DNA of 46,294 nucleotides from Aquipseudomonas alcaligenes MRY13-0052. Lineage in GTDB: Bacteria > Pseudomonadota > Gammaproteobacteria > Pseudomonadales > Pseudomonadaceae. The DNA is taken from the NCBI GenBank assembly GCA_000474255.1, contig BATO01000051.1:1-46294 (forward strand), written 5' to 3'. Positions 1-12,890 of the stretch are shown here, piece by piece. Under the pieces are notes generated by a model. The model saw only the letters and a list, made by a program, of their open reading frames with translations, was not told the origin of the DNA and made no database searches. Position 1 is the stretch's first letter. Each line of letters begins with the position of its first letter. The translations under genes were made by a program, and so were the position numbers.

Positions 1-1597
<1,597 letters not shown>

Positions 1598-1742
1598 TGA
1601 AAACCGTCGCAGCTGGGGAATCGGAAGGGGCTAATGCTAGCGGAGCAAACCGCAAATTGCATCCGATGCGAAGTGCTCTATGTTCAACAGGTGTGACACG
1701 GGGCATCGTGGATGCCTCGCCATACCCGTTCGAGGGTGCTTG

Positions 1743-2474
1743 ATGCGTCCAACGCTGCTCCTCCTGTTGCTGATCACCAGTGCGCTGGCTCGCGCCGAAA
1801 CGGCTCCCCTGCGCTTCTCCGCAGTGGACAGTTGGGCCATGCCGGTGGCGCAGATCGAGAACAACGAGCTGACCGGCGGCATCATCTTCGACATCATCCA
1901 GGGCCTGGCCCGACAACTCGGGCGCGAAGCGCAGATCAACGTGCTGCCCCGTACCCGCGTGCAGCTGGCCCTGGAGCATGGCGATGTCGACGTCCGCTGC
2001 TACGTGAGCCCCAACTGGATGGGCGACTTGGGCGTGAACTACCTGTGGAGCGAGCCGATCCTGGTGCAGCGTGACCTGCTGGTGAGCGCCCCCGACAACG
2101 CGAGCCCCGTCGACCCGCAACGCCTACCGGCGCAGAGCGTGGGCACCGTGCTGGGCTATTCCTACCCGGGCCTGCAGGAGCGGTTCGATGACGGCACCCT
2201 GCAACGAGACGAGGCCCGCAACCAGGGCCTGGTGCTGCAGAAGCTCGGTGCTGGGCGCTACCGCTACGCGGTCAGCAGCGAACTGGCGCTGAAATGGTTC
2301 AACCGCGGCATGCCGGCGAGCGAACGCTTGGCGGCGGTGGCGGTACTGGAGGAAGAGCCTGTTGCCTGTCTGGTGCGCAATGCACCGGAGATACCGGCGA
2401 ACGAAATCGTGCGTGCACTGGCGCGCATGCGAACGTCGGGGGAAATAGAGAGAATCGTGTCGCGCTACCGGTGA
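1743..2474 (+). CDS. Periplasmic solute-binding protein, SBP_bac_3-like
   Basis: A 243-residue protein resembling small stand-alone substrate-binding proteins of the amino acid ABC type (SBP_bac_3). The ATG at 1743 is chosen over an in-frame ATG at 1680 because it opens directly on a signal peptide (MRPTLLLLLLITSALARA, likely cut after ARA) and has a GAGGG-like ribosome site a few bases upstream. The mature part has the typical start (LRFSAVDSWAMPV), a GGIIFDIIQGLARQLG helix and a two-lobe length of about 225 residues. No permease or ATPase gene is adjacent, so it may be an orphan sensor or binding protein; ligand unknown. It is divergent from dnaX and convergent with the 4.5S RNA gene. Confidence 0.75.
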   Translation: MRPTLLLLLLITSALARAETAPLRFSAVDSWAMPVAQIENNELTGGIIFDIIQGLARQLGREAQINVLPRTRVQLALEHGDVDVRCYVSPNWMGDLGVNYLWSEPILVQRDLLVSAPDNASPVDPQRLPAQSVGTVLGYSYPGLQERFDDGTLQRDEARNQGLVLQKLGAGRYRYAVSSELALKWFNRGMPASERLAAVAVLEEEPVACLVRNAPEIPANEIVRALARMRTSGEIERIVSRYR

Positions 2475-2495
2475 GTTGCAGCGCTGGGAGATGGG

Positions 2496-2605
2496 GGTGA
2501 CCCTACCAGCCACACCCCGGCACACAATGTTCCCGCTGTGGCTGCTTCCTTCCGGATCTGACCAGGTTGACGGGTAATCGTTGCGGGGGGACCGGCAGGG
2601 CCACC
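2496..2605 (-). ncRNA. ffs: 4.5S RNA, signal recognition particle RNA
   Basis: The minus strand carries the diagnostic SRP core (GATCCGGAAGGAAGCAGCC, the GGAA tetraloop and the symmetric loop bound by Ffh). The ends pair with each other: GGTGGCCCTGCC at the 5' end matches GGTAGGGTCACC at the 3' end through Watson-Crick and G-U pairs. This gives a hairpin RNA of about 105-110 nt, the usual size of the bacterial small SRP RNA. Exact mature ends are uncertain by a few bases. A position next to dnaX is also known in other pseudomonads. Confidence 0.95.
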
Positions 2606-2638
2606 ATAACGCAGCTCGCCAGATCAGCGAGCCGCGCC

Positions 2639-2666
2639 ATTGTACCGGCTCTTCGCCAACTTACAA
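2639..2666 (-). promoter_or_regulatory. Sigma-70 promoter of the 4.5S RNA gene
   Basis: On the minus strand TTGTAA (2666-2661) is followed after 16 bp by TACAAT (2644-2639). Transcription would start near 2632, about 27 nt before the RNA end inferred from pairing. The leader can form its own small hairpin (GCTCGC with GCGAGC), consistent with a processed precursor. Confidence 0.7.
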
Positions 2667-2701
2667 CTGCTAAAAACATTTCCGTTACAAGCACTTGCGA
2701 C

Positions 2702-4336
2702 TCATACCCGGAAGCGACCGACCAGCTTGGCGAGGCCGCTGGAAAGCTCGGAGAGATGACGGCTCGCCTGGGTGCTCTGGTCGGAGGTTTGTGCCGCCTC
2801 GGTTGAGAGGTCGCGGATGTCGCTGATGTTGCGGGCGATCTCTTCGGTGACGCTGCTTTGCTCCTCGCAGGCGGTGGCGATCTGCGCAGCCATATCGTTG
2901 ATGCGCTGCACCGAATCGCCGGTGTCCGTCAGCGCCTGGTCGACGCCAGCGGCGCGCTCCACGCTGTCACGGGCCTGGGCGCTGCCCGAATGCATGGCGC
3001 GCACGGCATTCTGCACGCCCACCTGCAGGCGCTCGATCATCTGCTGGATGTCCTTGGTGGACTCCTGGGTGCGCGCGGCCAGGGCACGCACCTCGTCGGC
3101 CACCACCGCGAAGCCCCTACCCTGCTCGCCCGCCCGTGCCGCTTCGATGGCCGCGTTGAGCGCCAGCAGGTTGGTCTGGTCGGCGATGCCCTTGATCACC
3201 GCCAGCACGGCGCCGATGTTGGCGGTCTCCTGCTCCAGGGTGCCGATGGTGGTAGAGGCGCTTTCCACCTCCTGGGCCAACTGGCGGATTGCCTTGATGG
3301 TGGCGCCGACCACCTGCGCCCCCTCGCGGGATTGCACCTCGGCGAAGCGCGCGGCATCGGCGGCGTTCTGGGCGTTGCGTGCCACTTCATGAACGGCGGC
3401 GCTCATTTCGGTGGCAGCGGTGCTGACCTGGTCGACCGCCGCGTGCTCGCTGCTGATCAGCCGGTCGTTGGCCGCCGCCAGGCCGGCCAGGTTCTGCGCC
3501 GAGTCGGCAACCTCGCCGGTGACGCGCCCGACCTCCTTGATCAGCGGCTGCAGCTTGTCGAGGAAGCGGTTGAAGGCGTGGCTGAGCTTGCCCAGCTCGT
3601 CCCGCGAGGTGACATCAAGGCGCACACGCAGGTCGCCGTCGCCATCGGCGATCTGCTCGATGCGCTCCAGCAGACGATGCAGGGGCCGGGTGACCAGGGT
3701 CGGGAAACCGAGTACCAGCACCAGGCAGATGGCCAGGCCGATGACGATGATCACCCCCTGCTGCCAGCTGCGCGTTTCGCCGATGGCAATCGCCCGCTGC
3801 CCCTCGGCATTGGCTGCGTTGTCCTCGAGCTCGCCGAGCTTGTCGATGGCATCGCGCATGTTCTGGAACTGGCTTTCGCTGTCACCGAAGCTGAGGACGC
3901 TGGCGGCTTCCGGGTCGGAAGTCGCGAGCTGGACTACTTTCAGGGAGGTGACCTTCCACTGCTGGAAGCCGCTGTCGAACTGGGCCACCAACTGCCGCGC
4001 CTCGGCACTCGCGCCCATCTCCGCGTACTTGTGCACGCGGTCATAGGCCTGCTGCAGGTTCTCCGCATGGTCGGCCTTGAGCTGTTCGATGTAGGTGCCC
4101 GCCCCCTCGTCCAGCAGGCTGCGCTCGGCCGTGAAGGCCTGGTAGAGATCGCGGTCGGCATTGAGCAGCAGGCTGATGGCGGGCAGGTAGCGATTGGTCA
4201 GCTGCTTGCTGGAATCGGCCACCTGGGACACCCCCTGCATGCCCAGGCCACCCATCAGCACCAGGAGCACCACCAGGAGCAGGATGGGCAGGGCGATCTT
4301 CCAACGAAACCCCAGGTCGGCAAAGGCACGTAGCAT
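2702..4336 (-). CDS. Methyl-accepting chemotaxis protein
   Basis: A 544-residue transmembrane chemoreceptor. The start at 4336 ([17 protein letters not shown]) is preferred over an upstream in-frame ATG because GGAGAG lies six to seven bases before it. Order of parts: a first membrane segment (about residues 12-32), a periplasmic helical sensor of about 160 residues with no Cache or PAS hallmarks (four-helix-bundle type), a second membrane segment ([20 protein letters not shown]), a HAMP linker, then the long cytoplasmic coiled coil with the conserved hairpin tip ([20 protein letters not shown]). No C-terminal CheR/CheB docking pentapeptide was seen. The ligand cannot be read from the sequence. 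The gene stands alone, with no che genes nearby. Confidence 0.95.
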   Translation of the reverse strand: MLRAFADLGFRWKIALPILLLVVLLVLMGGLGMQGVSQVADSSKQLTNRYLPAISLLLNADRDLYQAFTAERSLLDEGAGTYIEQLKADHAENLQQAYDRVHKYAEMGASAEARQLVAQFDSGFQQWKVTSLKVVQLATSDPEAASVLSFGDSESQFQNMRDAIDKLGELEDNAANAEGQRAIAIGETRSWQQGVIIVIGLAICLVLVLGFPTLVTRPLHRLLERIEQIADGDGDLRVRLDVTSRDELGKLSHAFNRFLDKLQPLIKEVGRVTGEVADSAQNLAGLAAANDRLISSEHAAVDQVSTAATEMSAAVHEVARNAQNAADAARFAEVQSREGAQVVGATIKAIRQLAQEVESASTTIGTLEQETANIGAVLAVIKGIADQTNLLALNAAIEAARAGEQGRGFAVVADEVRALAARTQESTKDIQQMIERLQVGVQNAVRAMHSGSAQARDSVERAAGVDQALTDTGDSVQRINDMAAQIATACEEQSSVTEEIARNISDIRDLSTEAAQTSDQSTQASRHLSELSSGLAKLVGRFRV

Positions 4337-4595
4337 GGCGACTCTCCGCAATGTCATAGCGATGTAACAGCAAGCGTAGACCGCCCATCACCGTCTGTCG
4401 GGCCTCTGCGAAAAGGCCGTGGCGACGAACAGAAACACTTGGTGGCAGGAGTGCCCTGGCTTTTATGCTAGCGTGCCGCCCGCTTCGCCAATGGCACCTG
4501 GCGCTATCGCACTTTCAGCGCGAGCGCGGGTCTGAACCCGCGCTGGCATCGCCAACCCGAACGCGAACCGAACCCACATCCACTGGAGCTACACC

Positions 4596-4877
4596 ATGGC
4601 AATCACCAAAGACCAACTGATCGCAGACATCGCCGAAGCCACCGACACCACCAAGGCCTCCGTGCGTGCCGTGCTGGAACAGCTGAGCGAGATCGTCAGC
4701 GATACGCTGGAAAACAGTGATGAGATCACCCTGCCGGGCATCGGCAAGCTGAAGATCACCGAGCGTCCGGCCCGCACCGGCCGCAACCCGCAGACCGGCA
4801 AGAGCATCGACATCGCGGCCAAGAAGGTCGTCAAATTCGTGCCGGCCAAAGGCCTCAGCGACGCCGTGAACAAGTAA
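4596..4877 (+). CDS. HU family DNA-binding protein
   Basis: A 93-residue nucleoid protein of the HU/IHF family. Seen: the N-terminal helical dimerisation part (MAITKDQLIADIAEATDTTK), the GIGKLKI strand entering the beta arm, the arm tip RTGRNPQTGKSI with the Pro that intercalates in DNA, and the C-terminal helix FVPAKGLSDAVN. GGAG lies before the ATG. HU and IHF subunits are alike at this length; the arm and the lack of IHF-specific features favour HU, and it is a paralogue rather than obviously the main hupB. It is monocistronic, followed directly by a strong terminator. A weak promoter-like TATGCT at 4464-4469 is upstream. Confidence 0.92.
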   Translation: MAITKDQLIADIAEATDTTKASVRAVLEQLSEIVSDTLENSDEITLPGIGKLKITERPARTGRNPQTGKSIDIAAKKVVKFVPAKGLSDAVNK

Positions 4878-4892
4878 GCGACAACGCAATAA

Positions 4893-4920
4893 AAAAGGCC
4901 GGGCTAATGCCCGGCCTTTT
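4893..4920. terminator. Bidirectional rho-independent terminator between HU gene and ligA
   Basis: AAAAGGCCGGGC, loop TAAT, then GCCCGGCCTTTT. The stem has A and T runs on both sides, so it can end the HU transcript and also the convergent ligA transcript. Confidence 0.93.
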
Positions 4921-4966
4921 CATCTGTGCCTGCGGTCATGCCCCGCGCTCGCAGGGCCGTACCGGA

Positions 4967-7354
<2,388 letters not shown>

Positions 7355-7361
7355 CTATGCA

Positions 7362-7394
7362 AACGAAAAGAGCAGCCTGGGCTGCTCTTTCGTT
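7362..7394. terminator. Hairpin between zipA and ligA (attenuator or processing signal)
   Basis: A stem of about 14 bp (AACGAAAGAGCAGC with GCTGCTCTTTTCGTT, one bulged A) and a short loop fills most of the 67-bp gap. On the minus strand the descending arm contains TTTT but there is no clean T run after it, so it could only partly terminate or may protect the mRNA. Confidence 0.6.
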
Positions 7395-7406
7395 GGATCC
7401 TGTGAT

Positions 7407-8231
7407 TCAGCGTTTGGTCAGGCTGCGGCGCTCGAACTCGACGATGCGCTGCCGATAGTGTTCGATCGTTTGCGCCGTCATCACGCTGCGCTGATCGTCC
7501 TTCAATTCGCCGTTCAGTTCCTGGGACAGCTTGCGCGCCGCGGCGACCATCACATCGAAGGCCTGCTTCGGATGACGCGGGCCCGGCAGGCCGAGGAAGA
7601 AGCTCACCGCACGGGTGCTGAAGTGGTCGATGTCGTCCAGGTCGAAGGTGCCGGGCTTGACGCCGTTGGCCATGGAGAACAGCACTTCGCCGTTACCGGC
7701 CATGCTTTCGTGACGGTGGAAGATGTCCATTTCGCCGAAGCGCAGGCCGCTCTCGAGGATGTTCTGCAGCAGGGCCGGGCCCTTGAAGCCGTCACCGTCG
7801 CGCGCCACCACGTTGATCACCAGCACTTCCTCCACCGGAGGCAGGTCCTGGGCCGGGGCAGCATGGGTCTTGCCGTTCTTGGCGGGCTTGGCCGGGGTGC
7901 CATCGTCCACGGGGTTGAGCAGGGTCGGTACCGGCTCATCGAGATTGAGGTCGCCCTGGTGCGGCTCGCCGCGGCGCTTGTTCAGCTCCTTGGCGCTCAT
8001 GGGCGGCAGGTCTTCCTCGTCCAGCGAGGGTTCCTGGTGGCGTTCCTTGACGCGTACGGGCCCCATCAGGCCGGGGTCCTCGTCGTCATCGGGGAGATTG
8101 GAGAAGCTGCGATCGAGCTTGAACTTGAGTTTTCCCTTGCCGCCGCTCATGCGGCGCCAGCCATCGAACAAAATGCCGGCGATTACGATGATGCCGATGA
8201 CGATCAGCCACTCGCGCAGACCGATATCCAT
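7407..8231 (-). CDS. zipA: Cell division protein ZipA
   Basis: A 274-residue inner-membrane protein that tethers FtsZ to the membrane in the divisome. It starts with a single membrane anchor with the N-terminus outside ([20 protein letters not shown]), then a basic patch ([11 protein letters not shown]), an acidic and proline-rich linker (about residues 45-130), and the C-terminal FtsZ-binding domain from about residue 132 ([17 protein letters not shown] ... [19 protein letters not shown]). AGGA precedes the ATG. It sits between smc and ligA, as in other pseudomonads. Confidence 0.96.
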   Translation of the reverse strand: MDIGLREWLIVIGIIVIAGILFDGWRRMSGGKGKLKFKLDRSFSNLPDDDEDPGLMGPVRVKERHQEPSLDEEDLPPMSAKELNKRRGEPHQGDLNLDEPVPTLLNPVDDGTPAKPAKNGKTHAAPAQDLPPVEEVLVINVVARDGDGFKGPALLQNILESGLRFGEMDIFHRHESMAGNGEVLFSMANGVKPGTFDLDDIDHFSTRAVSFFLGLPGPRHPKQAFDVMVAAARKLSQELNGELKDDQRSVMTAQTIEHYRQRIVEFERRSLTKR

Positions 8232-8441
8232 TAATCCTGTGTCCCCTGGTCAAAAAATATTCTGATGATGGTGAAGAAAGGACATCCGGTCCCCTGAAAA
8301 CGTGGCGCCCAACTCCATGTTCTGAATGGCGTTTTCCACGTGCGACAAAAGTGGGCATTAAGCTAGCACGGCCAGCCCAGCAGAGAAACCTCTGATAGAG
8401 GCTTCACGGCCCCTGGAGCGGTGAGGATTCTCCCCGCCCGG

Positions 8442-11400
8442 TCAGGCCTCTACGAGGGAAAGAGCCTCCTCGACATCCACCGCGACCAGACGCGAGCATC
8501 CCGGCTCGTGCATGGTCACGCCCATCAGTTGATCGGCCATTTCCATGGCGATCTTGTTGTGGGTGATATAGATGAACTGGACCTTCTCCGACATCTCTTT
8601 CACCAGGCGGGCATAGCGCCCGACGTTGGCGTCGTCCAGCGGCGCGTCCACCTCGTCGAGCATGCAGAACGGCGCGGGGTTGAGCTGGAAGATGGCGAAT
8701 ACCAGGGCCAGCGCGGTGAGCGCCTTCTCGCCACCGGAAAGCAGGTGGATGGTGCTGTTCTTCTTGCCTGGCGGCCGCGCCATGATGGCGACGCCGGTGT
8801 CGAGCAGGTCCTCCCCGGTCAGCTCCAGGTAGGCATGGCCGCCACCGAAGACCTTGGGGAACAATGCCTGCAGGCCCGAGTTGATCTGGTCGAAGGTTTC
8901 CTTGAAGCGGTTGCGGGTCTCCTTGTCGATCTTGCGGATGACGTTTTCCAGGGTGTCCAGCGCTTCCACCAGGTCGTCGTTCTGGGCGTCCAGGTAGCGT
9001 TTGCGCTCGGATTGCTGCTGGTATTCGTCGATCGCCGCGAGGTTGATCGGCCCCAGGCGCTGGATGCGCGCCGCGAGGCGTTCGAGTTCTTCTTCCCAGG
9101 CCGCTTCGCTGGCCTCGCCGGGCAGCGTGGCGAGCACGCCGTGAAGGTCGTAGCCGTCTTCGTGAAGCTGGTCCTGCAGGGTCTTGCGACGCACGCTCAG
9201 GGCCTGCCAATCCATGCGCTGCTGCTCCAGCTGGCCACGCAACAGCTGTGATTGCTGCTCGGCCTGGGTACGACGCTTCTCGGCGTCACGCAGCTCACGA
9301 TCGGCGTCTTCCAGCGCCAGGCGGGCGAGCTTGAGCTCCTCTTCCACGCCCATGCGCCGGTCCAGCAGCTCTTCGAGCTTCATGCGCAGCTCTTCCAGCG
9401 GTGCGGCGCCCTCCTCCAGATTGAGGTTGAGCTGCTCACGGCGCTCTTCGAGGCGCTCGAACTGCAGGCTCAGGCGTTCCAGCGCCTGGCGCGTGGAGTC
9501 GTGCTGGGCACGCAGTGAGCCGACACGCACGGCCAACTGGTGGGCCTGGTCCTTGTGCTGCCGGGCCTCCTGGCGGATGCGGTCGAGGCGCTCGCGCAGG
9601 CTGTCGCGCTCGGCGAGCAGCTTCTCGCGCTGCTCGGTGTCGGTTTCCATCGCATCCAGCGCGTCCTGCAGGACAAGACGTGATTCGCCGAGCTGCTCGT
9701 GTTCGATGGCGCGCTGTTCGTCCAGCTCGGCCAGCTCCGCCTCCAGGCGGCGGCGACGCAAGGTGAGCTGCTCGACCTTGGCCTGCTGGGCGGACAGCTG
9801 CGCCTTGAGCTCACCCAGGCGGCGGGATTCATCCTGGGCGCGGCGGCGTTGCTGCTCGCGGCTTTCTTCCTGCTGGCGCTGGCTGTCACGCAGGTGCTGC
9901 AGGCGCTCTTCCAGGGTTTCCAGGGCCGCTTGCTGCTCATCATACTCAGCATGCAGGCGCTCCAGCTCGTGGCCACGGGCCAGCACGCCACTCTCGGCTT
10001 CGCTGGCGCGGCGCACACGGAGGAAATTGCGCCCGACCCAGTAGCCATCACGGCTGATCAGGCTCTCATCAGCGGCCAGCGTCGAACGCGCGGCCAGGGC
10101 CTGGTCGAGGCTGTCCACGGGCCGCACCCGCGCCAGCCAGGGCGCCAGGTCGATGGCGGACTCGACCTTGTCCAGCAGGCTGCCGGGCACCCGGGCGCCG
10201 CCCTTGACGGCAGCCGCCAGGCGCAGGTCGCCCTGGGTAAAGCCGCTCAGGTCCAAGGCATTGAAATCGTCCAGCAGCACGGCTTGCAGGTCGGCACCGA
10301 GCACGGTTTCCACCGCCAGCTCCCAACCCGCTTCCACCCGCATGCTTTCAGCCAGGCGCGGGCGTTGATCGAGCTTCTGGCTGCGCAGCCATTCAGCGGT
10401 GCCGGTACCCGGGTCGAGCGCGGCCTGCTGCAGGGCTTCGAGGGAGGCGATGCGCCCGTTGAGGCGCTGCAGTTCGCCCTGGGCGCGCTGCTGGGCCTGG
10501 GTCGCCTGCTGCAGTTCTTCACGCAGTTGCTCCAGGCGCTCGACCTGGGCCTCTTCAGCGGCCTGCAGCTCTTCCAGCTGCAATTCACCGGCGGCGAGCT
10601 GTTCGCTCAGTTCGAGAATGGCGGCGTCTTCCGGATCAGCCGCGAGCTGGGCGCGTTCGTCATTGAGGCGGCGCCCGCGCTCCAGCAGGCGCTCGAGGCT
10701 TTGCTCCAGCTGCTGGATGCGCGCCTGCTGCACTTCGGCCTGGCGCCGGGGCTCGGCGCTGCGCTGGTTGAAGCCGTCCCACTGCTCCTGCCAGGCGTGC
10801 ATGCCGGTCTCGGCTTCTTCCAGCTGAGCGGCGGCTTCCTCGGCGGCGGCGGCGCTGATCTCCTGCTCGGGCGCGAGCATTTCCAGCTCCTCGCCCAGGG
10901 TGGCCAACAGGGTGCGGTCGTGGCCGAGGTGGGATTCGGTTTCCTGGCGGGCGCGCTCGGCGTCGCGCAGGTCGTCCTGCAACTGGCGCAGGCGCTGCTG
11001 GCCGTGCTGGATGCTTTGCTCGACGCGAGCGATGTCGCCACCCACGGAATAGAAACGGCCCTGGACCAGGTTGAAGCGCTCGGACAGTTCATGGTGCCCA
11101 TCGCGCAGGCGTTCGATGCTGGCGTCGGCGCTGCGCTGTTCGGCCACCAGTGCCTCGAAGCTGACTTCCTGGCTGCCGATCACCGCCTCACGCTGGCCTA
11201 CCTGTTCGTTCAGGGCCTGCCATTTGAGGGCCGCGAGCTGGGCGCGCAGTTGGCGCTCCTCGGCCTTGTATTCCTGGTACTTCTCGGCGGCCTGGGCCTG
11301 GCGGTGCAGGCGTTCGAGCTGGCGCTCCAGCTCTTCGCGCAGGTCGGTAAGGCGGGCGAGGTTCTCGTGGGTACGGCGGATGCGGCTCTCGGTCTCGCGG

Positions 11401-11930
11401 CGGCGCTCCTTGTACTTGGAGATGCCGGCGGCTTCCTCGATGAAGTTGCGCAGGTCCTCGGGCTTGGCCTCGATCAGCTTGGAGATCATCCCCTGCTCGA
11501 TGATCGAGTAGCTGCGCGGCCCCAGGCCGGTGCCGAGGAAGATATCGGTGATGTCGCGGCGCCGGCACTTGGTGCCGTTGAGGAAATAGGTGTTCTGCCC
11601 GTCGCGGCTGACCCGGCGGCGAATGGAGATTTCGGCGAAGGCCGCGTACTCGCCCACCAGGGTGTTGTCGGAGTTGTCGAAGATCAGTTCGATGCTGGCC
11701 TGGGCCACCGGCTTGCGGGTATTGGAACCGTTGAAGATGACGTCGGTCATCGACTCGCCGCGCAGGTTCTTCGCCGAGCTCTCGCCCATCACCCAGCGCA
11801 CGGCGTCGATGATGTTGGACTTGCCGCAGCCGTTGGGGCCGACGACCGCCGCCATGTTGCTGGGGAAGTTGACCGTGGTCGGGTCGACGAAGGATTTGAA
11901 CCCCGCCAGTTTGATGCACTTGAGCCGCAT
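8442..11930 (-). CDS. smc: Chromosome segregation ATPase SMC
   Basis: A full-length 1162-residue SMC protein. The N-terminal head has Walker A GPNGCGKS (residues 31-38) and the Q-loop region; two long coiled coils (about 165-480 and 640-1000) flank a hinge near 500-630; the C-terminal head has the ABC signature LSGGEKALTALALVFAIF and the Walker B/D-loop CMLDEVDAPLDDANVG. It dimerises at the hinge and organises chromosome arms with ScpA/ScpB, which are not in this window. AGGGAGGCAGGG lies right before the ATG. The gene starts 26 bp after the stop of the GntR gene, so the two may be cotranscribed. About 210 bp between smc and zipA hold no gene. Confidence 0.97.
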   Translation of the reverse strand: MRLKCIKLAGFKSFVDPTTVNFPSNMAAVVGPNGCGKSNIIDAVRWVMGESSAKNLRGESMTDVIFNGSNTRKPVAQASIELIFDNSDNTLVGEYAAFAEISIRRRVSRDGQNTYFLNGTKCRRRDITDIFLGTGLGPRSYSIIEQGMISKLIEAKPEDLRNFIEEAAGISKYKERRRETESRIRRTHENLARLTDLREELERQLERLHRQAQAAEKYQEYKAEERQLRAQLAALKWQALNEQVGQREAVIGSQEVSFEALVAEQRSADASIERLRDGHHELSERFNLVQGRFYSVGGDIARVEQSIQHGQQRLRQLQDDLRDAERARQETESHLGHDRTLLATLGEELEMLAPEQEISAAAAEEAAAQLEEAETGMHAWQEQWDGFNQRSAEPRRQAEVQQARIQQLEQSLERLLERGRRLNDERAQLAADPEDAAILELSEQLAAGELQLEELQAAEEAQVERLEQLREELQQATQAQQRAQGELQRLNGRIASLEALQQAALDPGTGTAEWLRSQKLDQRPRLAESMRVEAGWELAVETVLGADLQAVLLDDFNALDLSGFTQGDLRLAAAVKGGARVPGSLLDKVESAIDLAPWLARVRPVDSLDQALAARSTLAADESLISRDGYWVGRNFLRVRRASEAESGVLARGHELERLHAEYDEQQAALETLEERLQHLRDSQRQQEESREQQRRRAQDESRRLGELKAQLSAQQAKVEQLTLRRRRLEAELAELDEQRAIEHEQLGESRLVLQDALDAMETDTEQREKLLAERDSLRERLDRIRQEARQHKDQAHQLAVRVGSLRAQHDSTRQALERLSLQFERLEERREQLNLNLEEGAAPLEELRMKLEELLDRRMGVEEELKLARLALEDADRELRDAEKRRTQAEQQSQLLRGQLEQQRMDWQALSVRRKTLQDQLHEDGYDLHGVLATLPGEASEAAWEEELERLAARIQRLGPINLAAIDEYQQQSERKRYLDAQNDDLVEALDTLENVIRKIDKETRNRFKETFDQINSGLQALFPKVFGGGHAYLELTGEDLLDTGVAIMARPPGKKNSTIHLLSGGEKALTALALVFAIFQLNPAPFCMLDEVDAPLDDANVGRYARLVKEMSEKVQFIYITHNKIAMEMADQLMGVTMHEPGCSRLVAVDVEEALSLVEA

Positions 11931-11956
11931 CCCTGCCTCCCTCGGTCAGTGAACGA

Positions 11957-12631
11957 TCAGCGCCCGGCCAGCGCCGCAAGCACCAGTTGGCAGTTGTGCT
12001 GGCCATAGGCGTGCAGCACGTCGCGGATGCGTGCCGGCTCACGGGCGATCACCGCCTGCAGCAACTCGGCGAACGCCAGCATGAACTGGGCCATCTCGCC
12101 TTTGCGCTGTTCCAGCGCCAGGTGATAGGTGCGGCTGATGGCCGGCAGCAGGTTCTCCACCGTCTCTTCCAGGTAGGGGTTGTCGGCGAAGGGGAAGGCG
12201 GCGCGCATGATGTCGAAGCTGGCATCGACGAAGTTGCCGATGTCGTGCTCCTTCAGGCATTCCTCCAGGCGCAGCTGGATGGCGCGGAAGGGGGCGAGGT
12301 CCGCTTCGCTTTTCCAGCGCTGGGCCACGGCGTTGGCCAGGAGGATGTACATCTCCATCATCAGCGCATAGAGGCTCTGCACGTGATGGGGGGTGAGCTC
12401 GGAAACCTGGGCGCCACGGCGCGGCAGGATGTTGATCAGGTGGCGGCGCTCGAGGATCAGCAACGCCTCGCGCACGGAACCGCGGCTGACGTTGAGGGAC
12501 TGGGTGACCTTCTGCTCCTGAATGCGCTCGCGTTCCTTCATCTCCCCGCGAATGATGCGCTCGGCGAGGTGGTGGGCGATCTGTTCGGCGAGGCTGTCCG
12601 TGCCTTGAACGTCATGGTTTCCTTCGGTCAT
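11957..12631 (-). CDS. GntR family transcriptional regulator, FCD (FadR) type
   Basis: A 224-residue repressor-type protein. The start at 12631 (MTEGNHDVQGTDSLAEQ) is chosen because the upstream in-frame extension is of unlikely composition; no good ribosome site is seen, so the start is not certain. The N-terminal winged helix-turn-helix (QKVTQSLNVSRGSVREALLILERRHL) is typical GntR, and the all-helical C-terminus (MEMYILLANAVAQRW ... FHxx-type helices) fits the FCD ligand-binding domain. It is divergent from alkB and just upstream of smc. I infer control of alkB; the spacer has a site fitting the FadR-subfamily operator. Confidence 0.88.
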   Translation of the reverse strand: MTEGNHDVQGTDSLAEQIAHHLAERIIRGEMKERERIQEQKVTQSLNVSRGSVREALLILERRHLINILPRRGAQVSELTPHHVQSLYALMMEMYILLANAVAQRWKSEADLAPFRAIQLRLEECLKEHDIGNFVDASFDIMRAAFPFADNPYLEETVENLLPAISRTYHLALEQRKGEMAQFMLAFAELLQAVIAREPARIRDVLHAYGQHNCQLVLAALAGR

Positions 12632-12751
12632 GGAGGCTGGGAATGTCCGTAAGGCGCCCTCGGCGATAGCTCCGGCGTTGCTATATCGGCCCGGGAACGC
12701 AGCAGCTTCAAGGGATTGCGGCCCGCAGCGGAACGCTGCAGGGGGCGAAGT

Positions 12752-12768
12752 GTAACACAGGGTGTTAC
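12752..12768. promoter_or_regulatory. Perfect 7-3-7 inverted repeat upstream of the GntR gene
   Basis: GTAACACAGGGTGTTAC is a perfect inverted repeat in the GntR-alkB spacer, about 120 bp before the GntR start and about 120 bp before alkB. It is a candidate protein-binding site; the binder is not known. Confidence 0.55.
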
Positions 12769-12839
12769 CTGGCAAAGGTGACAACAAGCGGGCATTCAGA
12801 CCTAAAGGTCGGTCGCCGGGTGGGGCTGGGAAGCGCAGG

Positions 12840-12852
12840 ATTGTCTGACAAT
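12840..12852. promoter_or_regulatory. Candidate GntR/FCD operator before alkB
   Basis: ATTGTCTGACAAT is a perfect palindrome around one base. Its inner 11 bp match the FadR-subfamily consensus TNGTNNNACNA. It lies about 40 bp before the alkB start, a position where a bound repressor would block the promoter or early transcription. Confidence 0.6.
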
Positions 12853-12890
12853 TTTACAAGAACCCATCCACCTCGACACGGAGAACACCC

